Of a stretch of 64,000 nucleotides of DNA, positions 54,053-63,421 are shown one piece after another (position 1 is the first letter of the stretch; the number at the start of each line of letters is the position of its first letter). Below the pieces are notes generated by a model. That model ran no database searches. It was not told the origin of the DNA and saw nothing but the letters and a program-made list of their open reading frames with translations. The stretch covers positions 50,126 to 114,125 of the forward strand of contig JAKSIH010000003.1 of the NCBI GenBank assembly GCA_024398935.1, given 5' to 3'. The stretch comes from Fibrobacter sp. GTDB taxonomy: Bacteria; Fibrobacterota; Fibrobacteria; Fibrobacterales; Fibrobacteraceae. The position numbers and the translations under genes are program-made.

Positions 54053-55006
54053 ATGAACATCGTTGTTGCCAGTGATCAAAATTATGTTCCGCATTTGGAA
54101 ACTCTAATAGTTTCTATTGCAGAAAACAATGTTGATATTGATGAAATAAAAATCACTATTTTAGACAGTGGAATTTTAGAGAACTCAAAAGAAAAGATTT
54201 TATGTTACGCAAGCTTATATCCGAACATTGAATTCACTTTTTTTTCTATTTCGGAAAACTATATAGCATCAAGACTTGGAGGGAATGTTTCCAAAGACCG
54301 TTGTCTTGCGACTTTTGCTAGAATTTTCATACCAGAAATTCTAACTAATGAGCGCAGAGCATTTTACTTTGACGTTGACGCAATCGTCCAAGACAATCTA
54401 AAAGAAGTTTATGAAGCCTCTTTAAACGAATATGCAATTGCAGGGGTTTGTGATGTTAATCCAATTCAAAGGCATATAAATGTAGGACTCACAAAAGAAC
54501 AAACCTACATTAATGCAGGTATGATTCTTTGGAATCTGGATTATTGTCGAGAAATCAATTTCACGCAACAATGCATAGACTTTGTTAAAGAAAGGAAAGG
54601 TATTGTTGATGCGATGGATCAAGGAACTATTAATGGAGTTTTGGGAAAACAAAACCTGATAAAAATTCTCCCCCCAAAATACAATGTTTTTACAGCTCTA
54701 TTCCAGCTAAATAAAAAACAAATCAAAAAAATCTACGGATTACCAAATTACTATTCAGACAACGAAATTTTAGAAGCAAGGACTAGCCCAGTTTTTGTAC
54801 ATTTCACTCCAAATATGACAACAAGGCCCTGGGTAAAAAATTGCAAGCACCCATTAAAGAACGTATATTGGAAATACAGAGAAAAAACACATAATAACAA
54901 ATTTCAACTTGAAAAAGATAAAAGACGCCTAAAATTAAAATTGCTTGGATTTCTTTATAGAAATCATTCTTCTTTTTTCGCATTTATTTTGGGAGCAAAG
55001 CAATGA
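54053..55006 (+). CDS. Glycosyltransferase family 8
   Basis: 317 residues. IVVASDQNYVPHLETLIVSI, AFYFDVDAIVQDNL (D-x-D), YINAGMILWNLDYCR and DQGTINGVLG are the GT8 motifs, as in lipopolysaccharide galactosyl/glucosyltransferases. The conserved H-F at the end is seen in VFVHFTPNMTTRPW. A basic C-terminal tail follows. The stop overlaps the next start as ATGA. Confidence 0.93.
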   Translation: MNIVVASDQNYVPHLETLIVSIAENNVDIDEIKITILDSGILENSKEKILCYASLYPNIEFTFFSISENYIASRLGGNVSKDRCLATFARIFIPEILTNERRAFYFDVDAIVQDNLKEVYEASLNEYAIAGVCDVNPIQRHINVGLTKEQTYINAGMILWNLDYCREINFTQQCIDFVKERKGIVDAMDQGTINGVLGKQNLIKILPPKYNVFTALFQLNKKQIKKIYGLPNYYSDNEILEARTSPVFVHFTPNMTTRPWVKNCKHPLKNVYWKYREKTHNNKFQLEKDKRRLKLKLLGFLYRNHSSFFAFILGAKQ

Positions 55007-56061
55007 AAACTTGCAAGAGCATCTGTTTTTGCGGACATTTTACAGGTGGCGGCGTAGAAAAAGCCACATTCCTAGTGGCAAATTCTCTTTGTGAATCATT
55101 CAATGTGTTCATCATTAACACTTGTGAACGCGATCCAGTTTTTTCTTTAAATAAAAAAATCATTTTTGCTAAACTTATAAAAAAAAGCCTTCTTCGAAAG
55201 AACATTCATTTTTTTAAATTCCTGAAAAAGAATCATATCGATGTAGTTATTTCAGCAGAGGCAATGACGGGTTTTGTTTCCATTCTTCCCGCAAAATTAG
55301 CCCATTGCAAACACATCATCTGGGAGCATGCGAATTATTTTCAAAACCAAGGCGTCAGTTACGTTCAAAAAGTCCGCCAATTTGAACTAAAGCATTGTGA
55401 CGCATACGTGGTTCTCACAAAGCGAGATAAAAGAAACTTTGAAAATCATTTTAAGATAAAAACAAAACTAGAACAGATTTACAACATCGCAGAATCACAA
55501 AGTCAACACAAATATGATATAACTTCGAAAACGATTATTAGTGCAGGCCATATTCGCAAAATAAAGAATTTTATCGTCATCCCAGAAATTGCAAAGATAG
55601 TCTTCGCCAAACACCCTGATTGGAAATGGGAAATCTACGGTACTCCAGCAGGAGACGAATACGAAAGAATAAAATCTAAGGTTGACGAGTACAACTTGCA
55701 AAATAATGTTATCTTTTGTGGTAGAAGCAATAACATGACAGAAGTTTACAAAAAATCTGCAATGTATGTGATGACGTCTTTACAGGAAGGCTTCCCCATG
55801 GTCCTACTCGAAGCAAAGTCAAATAAATTGCCTCTCATCAGCTTCAATATTGAAACTGGGCCAGACGAAATCATACAAGATGGAACAAACGGATTCCTTG
55901 TAAAACCTTATGACATTGAAGAAATGGCAGAGAGAATTTGCAATTTAATAGAGCAATTTGATAAACGAATTTATTTCTCTGCTCAAACCTCTCTTAATCA
56001 AGAATGTGTAAAAAAAGAAGTAATTCTTCAACTTTGGATTAATTTACTCAATACAATTTAG
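55003..56061 (+). CDS. Glycosyltransferase family 4
   Basis: 352 residues. ICFCGHFTGGGVEKATFLVA at the start, TIISAGHIRKIKNFIVIPEI, then YVMTSLQEGFPMVLLEAKSN (E-x7-E) and ISFNIETGPDEII. Overlaps the GT8 gene by four bases, so the two are translated together. Retaining GT-B enzyme; the sugar is unknown. Confidence 0.92.
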   Translation: MKTCKSICFCGHFTGGGVEKATFLVANSLCESFNVFIINTCERDPVFSLNKKIIFAKLIKKSLLRKNIHFFKFLKKNHIDVVISAEAMTGFVSILPAKLAHCKHIIWEHANYFQNQGVSYVQKVRQFELKHCDAYVVLTKRDKRNFENHFKIKTKLEQIYNIAESQSQHKYDITSKTIISAGHIRKIKNFIVIPEIAKIVFAKHPDWKWEIYGTPAGDEYERIKSKVDEYNLQNNVIFCGRSNNMTEVYKKSAMYVMTSLQEGFPMVLLEAKSNKLPLISFNIETGPDEIIQDGTNGFLVKPYDIEEMAERICNLIEQFDKRIYFSAQTSLNQECVKKEVILQLWINLLNTI

Positions 56062-56078
56062 CCTTATCCTCGTTATAA

Positions 56079-57032
56079 ATGCAAATGAATTCTTTAGTTT
56101 CTATTATTATTCCGGTATACAACGTAGAACGATTCATAAAAAAATGTATCGATTCTGTAATAAATCAAACCTACAAAAATATTGAGATTTTCCTTATTGA
56201 TGACGGATCTACAGATAATAGTGGTAAAATTTGTGATGACTATTCACAAAACGACTCCCGCATTAAAGTATTTCACAAAAAAAACGGAGGGGCATCTTCA
56301 GCAAGAAATATTGGAATATCCGTAGCAAAAGGCGATTTTATAGCATACATTGATGCAGATGACCACGTTGCTATAGATTATATAGAAAATCTTCTACAAT
56401 TTGATGCAGACGTTGTTGCTTCCAATGAAAAATTAGAAGGACTATTTTCCATAGATTTCGTGAAAAAAAATTTTCATAATACAAAAGCATTTATTGCACC
56501 CTATGCCAAATTATATAAAAGATGTAAAGTCTCTAAAATAAAATTCAAAGAAGACCTGCCTATCGGAGAAGATCGAATATACAATCTTGAGATCTTACAA
56601 AATATTCAAAATGTATATTTAACAAAATACCAAGGATACTTTATTAACGAAACCAACAGTGCTTCATTAACGCGTGGATTGGCCGGTCACTACTCAAAAA
56701 TTTGGGATGAGGAATACCAGACTCAATGGATAAGCACATTACATAAATTCTTAAATGACGCTCAAATTTCTATAAAAGAAAGCAATAATACCGCAGTAAT
56801 CTTTTATTACAAAATAAGAAATCTTTGCTACAAGGATTGTCCATACACCTTTTTTGAAAAAAAACAGCGAATAAAAACTATTTGTCAAAGGCATAAAGCA
56901 AAAATTTTAAGTACAAAGAATCCCTGCTCAAAAAAATTACATATGATGGCCAAATTTTTAGTAGCTATTGATTCGCCTTCATTTACATACATTTTTTTCA
57001 AGACATTACTTTACTTTAAAGTTTTAGTTTAA
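56079..57032 (+). CDS. Glycosyltransferase family 2
   Basis: 317 residues (a second ATG two codons in is possible). SIIIPVYNVERFIKKCIDSV, FLIDDGSTDNSGKICDD, NGGASSARNIGISVAKGDFI and YIDADDHVAI carry the donor and D-x-D sites. A basic C-terminal third ends in a hydrophobic segment. 17 bases after the GT4 gene. Confidence 0.92.
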   Translation: MQMNSLVSIIIPVYNVERFIKKCIDSVINQTYKNIEIFLIDDGSTDNSGKICDDYSQNDSRIKVFHKKNGGASSARNIGISVAKGDFIAYIDADDHVAIDYIENLLQFDADVVASNEKLEGLFSIDFVKKNFHNTKAFIAPYAKLYKRCKVSKIKFKEDLPIGEDRIYNLEILQNIQNVYLTKYQGYFINETNSASLTRGLAGHYSKIWDEEYQTQWISTLHKFLNDAQISIKESNNTAVIFYYKIRNLCYKDCPYTFFEKKQRIKTICQRHKAKILSTKNPCSKKLHMMAKFLVAIDSPSFTYIFFKTLLYFKVLV

Positions 57033-57113
57033 TAGAAATTCTTGTTATGCCGCTTACAAGGCAAATTTGAAAAAAAGCACTTAATTTTACAATGAATACA
57101 AGACTTTTCTTCT

Positions 57114-58682
57114 ATGTTTAAGATAGACAGCAGCCATTCTTCAAAAATTTCACAAATTATAGCAATTACTATAATTTTTTCATTCACATTTCTCTATTTC
57201 AGCTTCATCAATCCGATTGTCCCCTTCGATGCAGATGATTGGCTATTTCTAGCATTTATGAGAGCCCCTATTCCCATATGGAATGCATGGAACCCAGGGC
57301 GAGTACTTCCTGAATTTATAACCCCATTAACAGGTTTGTTTTCCGCAAAGATAATCTACCCCATTACAGGCGATTATATAAGTTCATTTACTTACACTAC
57401 TTCATTTATAGTCACCGCAGCCATTAGCTTGTATGTATTCATGTTTTCAAAGCTTTTCAAAACATATTTTCATCTAAATGATATTAATACCGCATTAATT
57501 GCACTCGCATTTTGGATATTACACTTTGGAATGACAGGAAAAAATATTGTGCCGCTATTTTGGTGTACTGACATGACGTGCTATTACTTTTATTTAATTC
57601 CTAGTTTGATGAATTTTACAATTATATTCTGGTCTTTAAACAAAAAGAAATTTGATTTTTCTATAGATCGGCGCCATATATTTCAAAGTTTAATTCTCTG
57701 GACAATTCTCTATTTTGCCATATTTTCAAATCTGTACTCTAGTTTTATACTACTGATTTATGCATCGTTTCTCTTGATTTGGCTTGCAATTCGCGAAAAA
57801 ATTTCATCAAAAAACATGATTTCATTTTTTACAAAGCATTTGGGATTGTTTGTTATACAAGCAATGTGGTTTGTTAGTGCAGTTTTTGAGTATTATGGAG
57901 CCAGATCAACAGCCTTAGTTAACAGAAATAATAATTTTAAAGAGGGGATTATATCAGCCGTAAAGCATTTTTTTGATTTCATATTTAGTGGAGATATCAA
58001 TTTAACCATAATCATCTTTTTTGCATTGTCATTTCCTTTATTCTTTTTCATCCTACATTCAAAAACAAAATTAAACGCGTTGACGAAGTTTCAATTATCT
58101 TTAGTTCTATTCGCCTTATCCACGCTTTTATACCTTATGCTACTATCAGCCACAGTAAATCCAAATTACGTAAAACGAATTCAAGTGATGTTCCCAGCAT
58201 TATCAGCATTCTTAATAACAATTTTATTTTCTTATCACATAGTTCAGCACACATTAATAAAAAAAAGTTTTTTAGCACTATTTGTGGTTTCCTCAATATT
58301 TTTCTTCATTGTAGGCAATACATCAACATGCACCCATATACCCTTATTTTCAAAAAAAGAAATCTCAAAAAATTTAGTTGAACAAGTCATTCATGCAGCT
58401 CGTAACAAAGAAGATTCGTTAATTCTGAATGTTCCTCTATTTCATATACAAGACGGATTAACTTTTGTACACAACTGGCCCCTTTCTGAATTTATTGGAA
58501 CCAATATGGCAAAGACTCTCTATAGACATGGTTTAATAAGTACAAAGCCCAAAGTAATAACAAATCCTAATGAAGACTTTAATTTACAATTTCATGTAAC
58601 CCCTAATACCGGTTTAGATGACTTTAAACATAGTTCTTTTTTAACAAATTACAATGCTCCCTCAAAAACTTCCAAAAGATGA
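57114..58682 (+). CDS. Large polytopic membrane protein, GT-C-like
   Basis: 522 residues with about twelve membrane helices. The first outer loop has PFDADDWLFLAFMRAPIPIW, and the acidic pair (D-D) right after helix 1 is the usual catalytic position of GT-C transferases (polyprenyl-phosphate-sugar dependent). The C-terminal 120 residues are soluble (SKNLVEQVIHAARNKEDSLI), probably periplasmic. It may decorate the repeat unit or act as the polymerase. 81 bases follow the GT2 gene. Confidence 0.65.
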   Translation: MFKIDSSHSSKISQIIAITIIFSFTFLYFSFINPIVPFDADDWLFLAFMRAPIPIWNAWNPGRVLPEFITPLTGLFSAKIIYPITGDYISSFTYTTSFIVTAAISLYVFMFSKLFKTYFHLNDINTALIALAFWILHFGMTGKNIVPLFWCTDMTCYYFYLIPSLMNFTIIFWSLNKKKFDFSIDRRHIFQSLILWTILYFAIFSNLYSSFILLIYASFLLIWLAIREKISSKNMISFFTKHLGLFVIQAMWFVSAVFEYYGARSTALVNRNNNFKEGIISAVKHFFDFIFSGDINLTIIIFFALSFPLFFFILHSKTKLNALTKFQLSLVLFALSTLLYLMLLSATVNPNYVKRIQVMFPALSAFLITILFSYHIVQHTLIKKSFLALFVVSSIFFFIVGNTSTCTHIPLFSKKEISKNLVEQVIHAARNKEDSLILNVPLFHIQDGLTFVHNWPLSEFIGTNMAKTLYRHGLISTKPKVITNPNEDFNLQFHVTPNTGLDDFKHSSFLTNYNAPSKTSKR

Positions 58683-58762
58683 TTGTATCTAATTTTCGCA
58701 AAAAAATTTCAAGCATGACCACAAGTCCTTCAAAATAAGACTTTTTAACATAGAGGAAATTT

Positions 58763-60289
58763 TTGAAAAACAACCGTCTCACAATATCATTAGTCGCTAC
58801 AACACTTTCATTTCTAATTAATATGGGAATGAGTTTTTTTCTAACCCCCTTTGTAGTGAACAACATCGGTTCAGAGGCATACGGATTTGTTTCATTAGCG
58901 AATAATTTCACAGGCTATGCCCAAATTATAACAATCGCATTAAATTCTATGTCAGGACGATTTATTACAATCGCTTATCACAAGGGCGATAAAGAAGAGG
59001 CGAGTAGATACTTGACATCAACTTTTTTTGCAAATATTTTTTTATGTTTTATTTTGCTCGTCCCTAGCATATTTTGCATCCTAAATTTACAAAACTTAGT
59101 CAACATTACACCAAAATTAATTAATGACGTAAAAATTCTTTTCATATTTATTTTTGCAACTTTTTTTATTTCTCTCGTTTATGCAGTTTTTGCAAATGCA
59201 ACTTTTATAGCTAATAGAAAAGATCTTGATGCAAAAAGAAATATAGAGTCATATATTATTAAAGCCATAGTACTAATCAGCTGCTATCTTATTTTTAAGC
59301 CAAAAGTTGCTTATGTAGGCATTGCCTCCCTTGCCACTGCAGCATATACCCTCGCAGCAAATATTAGATACCTTAAGACATTAACACCTAGCCTGCATAT
59401 CAAAAGAGAATTTTATTCATTTGGTAAGGTAAAAACACTATTAAAATCAGGAATATGGGCATCTTTTGGCAGACTAAGCAGTGTGTTATCCACTGGATTG
59501 GATCTTTTAATAACAAACCTATTCATTTCTGCTACAGCAATGGGAACCCTTTCTATTGCCAAACTATTACCAACAGTCATGCAAACTTTTATTGGAACTA
59601 TCGGCAGTGTCTTTGCCCCAAATTATACAATAGCTTATGCCAAAGAAAATAAAAATGATCTTATGATTAAAATCCGTCAATCAATGATAATCCTTGGCAT
59701 AACATCCAACCTTTGCTTAATTGTATTACTTGTGATGGGGAAAAAATTTTTCGCATTATGGATACCAAATCAAGATGCGAATCAACTTCAAATTTTATCA
59801 ATATTAACAATCGCAGGTTTTTCCATCAACGGTGGAGTTCAATGTATTTTTAACATTTTTGTTATAACGAATAAAGTTAAAGCCAATGCATTAGTCTCAT
59901 TTATTTCAAACTTTTTGACGATAGTAGTCGTTTTCATTTTATTAAAAAAAACAAATTTAGGCATTTACGCAATTGCTGGGGTCAGTACAATAGTAACAAT
60001 TTTAAGAAACATTTTATTCTCTATTCCCTATGCGGCTTATTGCATCAATTTAAAACCGTTTTTTTTCTTTAAGCCAATTCTTTTTAATTTGGCGGCACTT
60101 ATAACTTGTTCATTAATAGGAATCACTATCGTAGAAAAAATTCCTATTCATAGTTGGTTCCATTTAGCAATCGTTTCTGCCTCAGTATTTATTATTTCAC
60201 TTGTCATCAATTTTGCAATAATAACAACATCAAGTGAAAAAAAAGTATTTTACAAAATAATACGGAATAAAGCAAATAATCTTCAATAG
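58763..60289 (+). CDS. wzx: Wzx-like oligosaccharide flippase
   Basis: 508 residues from a TTG with GAGGAAA upstream. Twelve to fourteen helices. The start LTISLVATTLSFLINMGMSF and FFLTPFVVNNIGSEAYGFVS are typical of the polysaccharide transporter branch of the MOP superfamily. It flips lipid-linked units to the periplasm for the EpsG-like polymerase. Its presence together with Wzm/Wzt shows two export routes in one window. Confidence 0.9.
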   Translation: MKNNRLTISLVATTLSFLINMGMSFFLTPFVVNNIGSEAYGFVSLANNFTGYAQIITIALNSMSGRFITIAYHKGDKEEASRYLTSTFFANIFLCFILLVPSIFCILNLQNLVNITPKLINDVKILFIFIFATFFISLVYAVFANATFIANRKDLDAKRNIESYIIKAIVLISCYLIFKPKVAYVGIASLATAAYTLAANIRYLKTLTPSLHIKREFYSFGKVKTLLKSGIWASFGRLSSVLSTGLDLLITNLFISATAMGTLSIAKLLPTVMQTFIGTIGSVFAPNYTIAYAKENKNDLMIKIRQSMIILGITSNLCLIVLLVMGKKFFALWIPNQDANQLQILSILTIAGFSINGGVQCIFNIFVITNKVKANALVSFISNFLTIVVVFILLKKTNLGIYAIAGVSTIVTILRNILFSIPYAAYCINLKPFFFFKPILFNLAALITCSLIGITIVEKIPIHSWFHLAIVSASVFIISLVINFAIITTSSEKKVFYKIIRNKANNLQ

Positions 60290-60302
60290 GAGTTTATAAA
60301 AT

Positions 60303-61082
60303 ATGTTCGCCATACTAACAAGGCTATATCGAAGCCATATCAAAAAAAAATGTTCCAAAGATATGCAAAAATTTAAGGACACTCAATCAGGACGATGTTT
60401 CATCATCGGAAATGGACCTAGCTTGCGTGTTGAAGATTTAGAAGCCTTATCAAAAGAAAAAACATTTGCGTCAAATCGCATTTATGGCATTTTTTCAAAA
60501 ACCCAATGGAGACCTACATTTTACGTTTCCCAAGATTATAATGTTTTACGTGAAATAAAAGGCGATTTATACAATGTAAGTCACGAATGTGAACAAATGA
60601 TTTTATGTGGCAACATGATTAGGTTATTCCCTAGAAAATTAAGAAAAAAAAGTAACGTTAGTTTTATCAATATTGCTAATTCTCCTAATGGTAAAAATTT
60701 TTTCGATTTAGATGTTACCGATGGCATTCATAACGGAATCAATGTTACATATACAATGATTGAACTCGCTCTTTTTATGGGATTTTCTGAAATATATCTC
60801 ATAGGAGTTGACAATAACTATGCTCTGAAAAAAAACAACCAGGGAAAACTCATTGTTGATAACGAAAGTCCTAACAGTTATTTTGAAGGAATAGCTCCTT
60901 TAAAACATGAGACAATCATTAACAATAACACTGGTGGCGTACCGGTTAACGCCACTTTAGCATACGCAAATATTAGAAAATATCTTGAAGACAAATCTCA
61001 GAAAGTTTTTAATGCAACTAGAGGAGGAAAATTAGAAGTTTTTGAGAGGGTCAATCTGGATGATATATTAAAAAAAATGTAA
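60303..61082 (+). CDS. DUF115 / sialyltransferase-like protein
   Basis: 259 residues. GRCFIIGNGPSLRVEDLEAL at about 31-50 and then TFASNRIYGIF are the nucleotide-binding start of DUF115 proteins, which share layout with the Campylobacter CST sialyltransferases. GINVTYTMIELALFMGFSEI and YLIGVDNNY are the second conserved region. In this place (before a CMP-sugar synthetase-like gene) it may transfer a CMP-activated acidic sugar. The alternative is a motility-type DUF115 glycosylation factor, less likely here. 13 bases after the flippase gene. Confidence 0.78.
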   Translation: MFAILTRLYRSHIKKKCSKDMQKFKDTQSGRCFIIGNGPSLRVEDLEALSKEKTFASNRIYGIFSKTQWRPTFYVSQDYNVLREIKGDLYNVSHECEQMILCGNMIRLFPRKLRKKSNVSFINIANSPNGKNFFDLDVTDGIHNGINVTYTMIELALFMGFSEIYLIGVDNNYALKKNNQGKLIVDNESPNSYFEGIAPLKHETIINNNTGGVPVNATLAYANIRKYLEDKSQKVFNATRGGKLEVFERVNLDDILKKM

Positions 61083-61125
61083 TCAGTATTTTATATTTAT
61101 ATAATAAAACGAAAGGAATAAAGAA

Positions 61126-61788
61126 ATGAAGGTCGTTGCATTTGTACCGGTTAAACTTAATAACGAACGAGCTCCAGGGAAAAATATCAAGTGTTTTGAC
61201 GACGGAACTGCCCTGATCACACATTTTTTAAAAACAATCGCCAAAGTCCCTGAGATTGATGAAAAATTCGTTTTTTGCAGTAATGAAGCAATTAACAAAT
61301 ACCTTGTTCCGGGCTTTTCATTTCTTAGAAGACCAGAATCGTTAGACACCAAAGAGGCTACACCTCAAGATATTATTTCAACCTTTATGCACAATGTCGA
61401 AGCAGATATATACCTAGTTTGTCATTGTACATCTCCATTTGTCACAGCCGACCATATTTCCTTATGTATCAAGAAGGTTATGAACGAAGGATTCGATTCT
61501 GCATTTACTGGTGAAAAAATTCAACGTTTGATGTGGAGCGAAGGAAAACCATTAAATTTTGACGCAGCAAACGTCCCTAGGACGCAGGATTTACCGATAT
61601 ACTATAACGAGGTTTCTGCGGCCTATGTATTTAAAAAAGAAACCTTTGAAAAACTTCACAGAAGAATCGGCACAAATCCTTATGTATGCGAAGTATCTGG
61701 AGTTGAATGCATTGACATCGATTATCCAGAAGATTTTGAAATTGCAAATGCAATCTATATGAATATCATTAAAAGGAAGGAAGGCTGA
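61126..61788 (+). CDS. Cytidylyltransferase (CMP-sugar synthetase-like)
   Basis: 220 residues. VAFVPVKLNNERAPGKNIKC is the N-terminal CTP-binding motif (A-x-R-G-G-S-K type, degenerate here with E-R-A-P-G-K-N). It is followed by FVFCSNEA, ICHCTSPFV-like VCHCTSPFVTADHISLCI and the metal-binding IDIDYPEDFEIANAI. It is closest in pattern to NeuA, KdsB and related CMP-sugar enzymes. Good AAGGA ribosome site. The gap to the aldolase is one base. Confidence 0.88.
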   Translation: MKVVAFVPVKLNNERAPGKNIKCFDDGTALITHFLKTIAKVPEIDEKFVFCSNEAINKYLVPGFSFLRRPESLDTKEATPQDIISTFMHNVEADIYLVCHCTSPFVTADHISLCIKKVMNEGFDSAFTGEKIQRLMWSEGKPLNFDAANVPRTQDLPIYYNEVSAAYVFKKETFEKLHRRIGTNPYVCEVSGVECIDIDYPEDFEIANAIYMNIIKRKEG

Positions 61789-61789
61789 A

Positions 61790-63421
61790 ATGGGAAAAGC
61801 TCAATTACTAGATTGCACTCTTCGAGATGGAGCCTACTTAATAGATAAAAAATTCGGAAATTCCGTTATTCATGGTATAATAAGTGGTTTAGTACAAGCA
61901 AAAATTGATTTTATTGAAATAGGTTTTTTGCAGGACGATGGTTTTGGAGAAGGAAAGACCGTCTTTAAAAATTCACAGGAAGCCAAGAAATTCATTCCAT
62001 CTAATAAAGAAAAAACCATGTTTACCGTTCTAGCGGACTGTAGTCGATATTCTATTTCTAATTTGGATAAATGTACAGAAGATTCAATTGATGCCGTTCG
62101 TGAGTGTTTTTTTAAGAATGAATTATCACAAGCCATAGACAACTGTAAAAAAATTAAAGCAAAAGGCTACAAAGTTTTTGTACAACCGGTTGATATTCTT
62201 GGCTATTCAGACATAGAGCTTCTAGAGTTGATAAAAAATGTCAATCAAATAGAGCCATACGCCTTTTCCATTGTTGATACATTCGGATCAATGTACGAAG
62301 AAGATTTACAAAGAATTTATAGCATTATCGACCACAATTTAGTTAGTGAATGTCAAATTGGATTTCATTCACACAATAATATGCAAATGTCTAATGCGTT
62401 ATCACAGGCATTTATTCGCATGGCTCAAGGCACTCGAAATGTTATCATAGACGGAACAGTATCGGGGATGGGACGAGGTGCAGGCAATACTCCTACAGAA
62501 TTGATTGCCCAGTATATGGTTTCTAAGCTAGGATACGATTACAACATGGATGCCATTTTGGACATTATCGATGGTTATATGGATAATATCCGAGCCATGT
62601 GTAAATGGGGCTACTCAACACCAATGTTCTTAGCTGGATGCTACAGTTCGCACGTTAACAACCTGACTTATTTAATGCAGAAAAGCAGTATTCATTCCAA
62701 GGACATCCGTTTCATTTTAAATAAATTAAAACCAGAAGAAAGAAAACGTTATCCATACGATCTTATTGAACAAACATATTTAGATTTTCTACAATCTGAT
62801 ATAGATGATAATGATGCATTGAATTTTCTTCAACAAACTTTCCTAAGAAAAAAAATCGTCGTAATCGCACCGGGAAAAAGTAGCAAGGAATACGCAAGTG
62901 ATATCCAGCAATTCATTACAAAAAACAAGGCTATCGTTCTAACAGTAAATTTTGTCCACGATTCTATTAATAGCGATTATATATATATGAGTAACTCCAA
63001 GAGGTATGCCTATTGGAATCAGGAGGATTCTTTCAGAAAATCAAAAAAAATATTGACATCAAACATCATTAACACACAGTCTACAAATAACCGCATCATA
63101 GTTTCTTTTACAAGATTAGTCAAATGCGGATGGGAACATTTGGATAATTCTACGATTCTTTTGCTTCGTTTGTTAGATCTATTAGACATCTCAGGCATCT
63201 ATATTGCAGGTCTTGACGGATATAGTTATTGTCAAAATGGAGACTTAAACTATGCAGCACAACATCTTGAATTGTCAAATGTAAAAGAAAATCCTATGGA
63301 ACTTAATCACGAAATACACGAAATGCTTTCTGATTACAAAAAAACACGAAAGAGTAATTGTGAAATAAAATTCATTACGCCAAGCCGTTTTGCAAACATT
63401 TTTGAGGATAATGATGGATGA
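61790..63421 (+). CDS. HMGL-type aldolase with extra C-terminal domain
   Basis: 543 residues. N-terminal TIM-barrel about 1-300: LLDCTLRDGAYLIDKKFG (D-C-T-L-R-D-G), IEIGFLQDDGFGEG, SIVDTFGSMYEEDL, IGFHSHNNMQMSNALSQAF (His-x-His metal site) and DGTVSGMGRGAGNTPTEL, all as in 4-hydroxy-2-oxoacid aldolases and the HMG-CoA lyase family. Residues about 345-543 form another domain starting KIVVIAPGKSSKEYASDIQQ, a Rossmann-like motif similar to the DUF115/sialyltransferase start. It is a fusion. It probably builds or cleaves a 2-oxo-3-deoxy sugar acid. It overlaps the next gene by 8 bases. Confidence 0.85.
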   Translation: MGKAQLLDCTLRDGAYLIDKKFGNSVIHGIISGLVQAKIDFIEIGFLQDDGFGEGKTVFKNSQEAKKFIPSNKEKTMFTVLADCSRYSISNLDKCTEDSIDAVRECFFKNELSQAIDNCKKIKAKGYKVFVQPVDILGYSDIELLELIKNVNQIEPYAFSIVDTFGSMYEEDLQRIYSIIDHNLVSECQIGFHSHNNMQMSNALSQAFIRMAQGTRNVIIDGTVSGMGRGAGNTPTELIAQYMVSKLGYDYNMDAILDIIDGYMDNIRAMCKWGYSTPMFLAGCYSSHVNNLTYLMQKSSIHSKDIRFILNKLKPEERKRYPYDLIEQTYLDFLQSDIDDNDALNFLQQTFLRKKIVVIAPGKSSKEYASDIQQFITKNKAIVLTVNFVHDSINSDYIYMSNSKRYAYWNQEDSFRKSKKILTSNIINTQSTNNRIIVSFTRLVKCGWEHLDNSTILLLRLLDLLDISGIYIAGLDGYSYCQNGDLNYAAQHLELSNVKENPMELNHEIHEMLSDYKKTRKSNCEIKFITPSRFANIFEDNDG

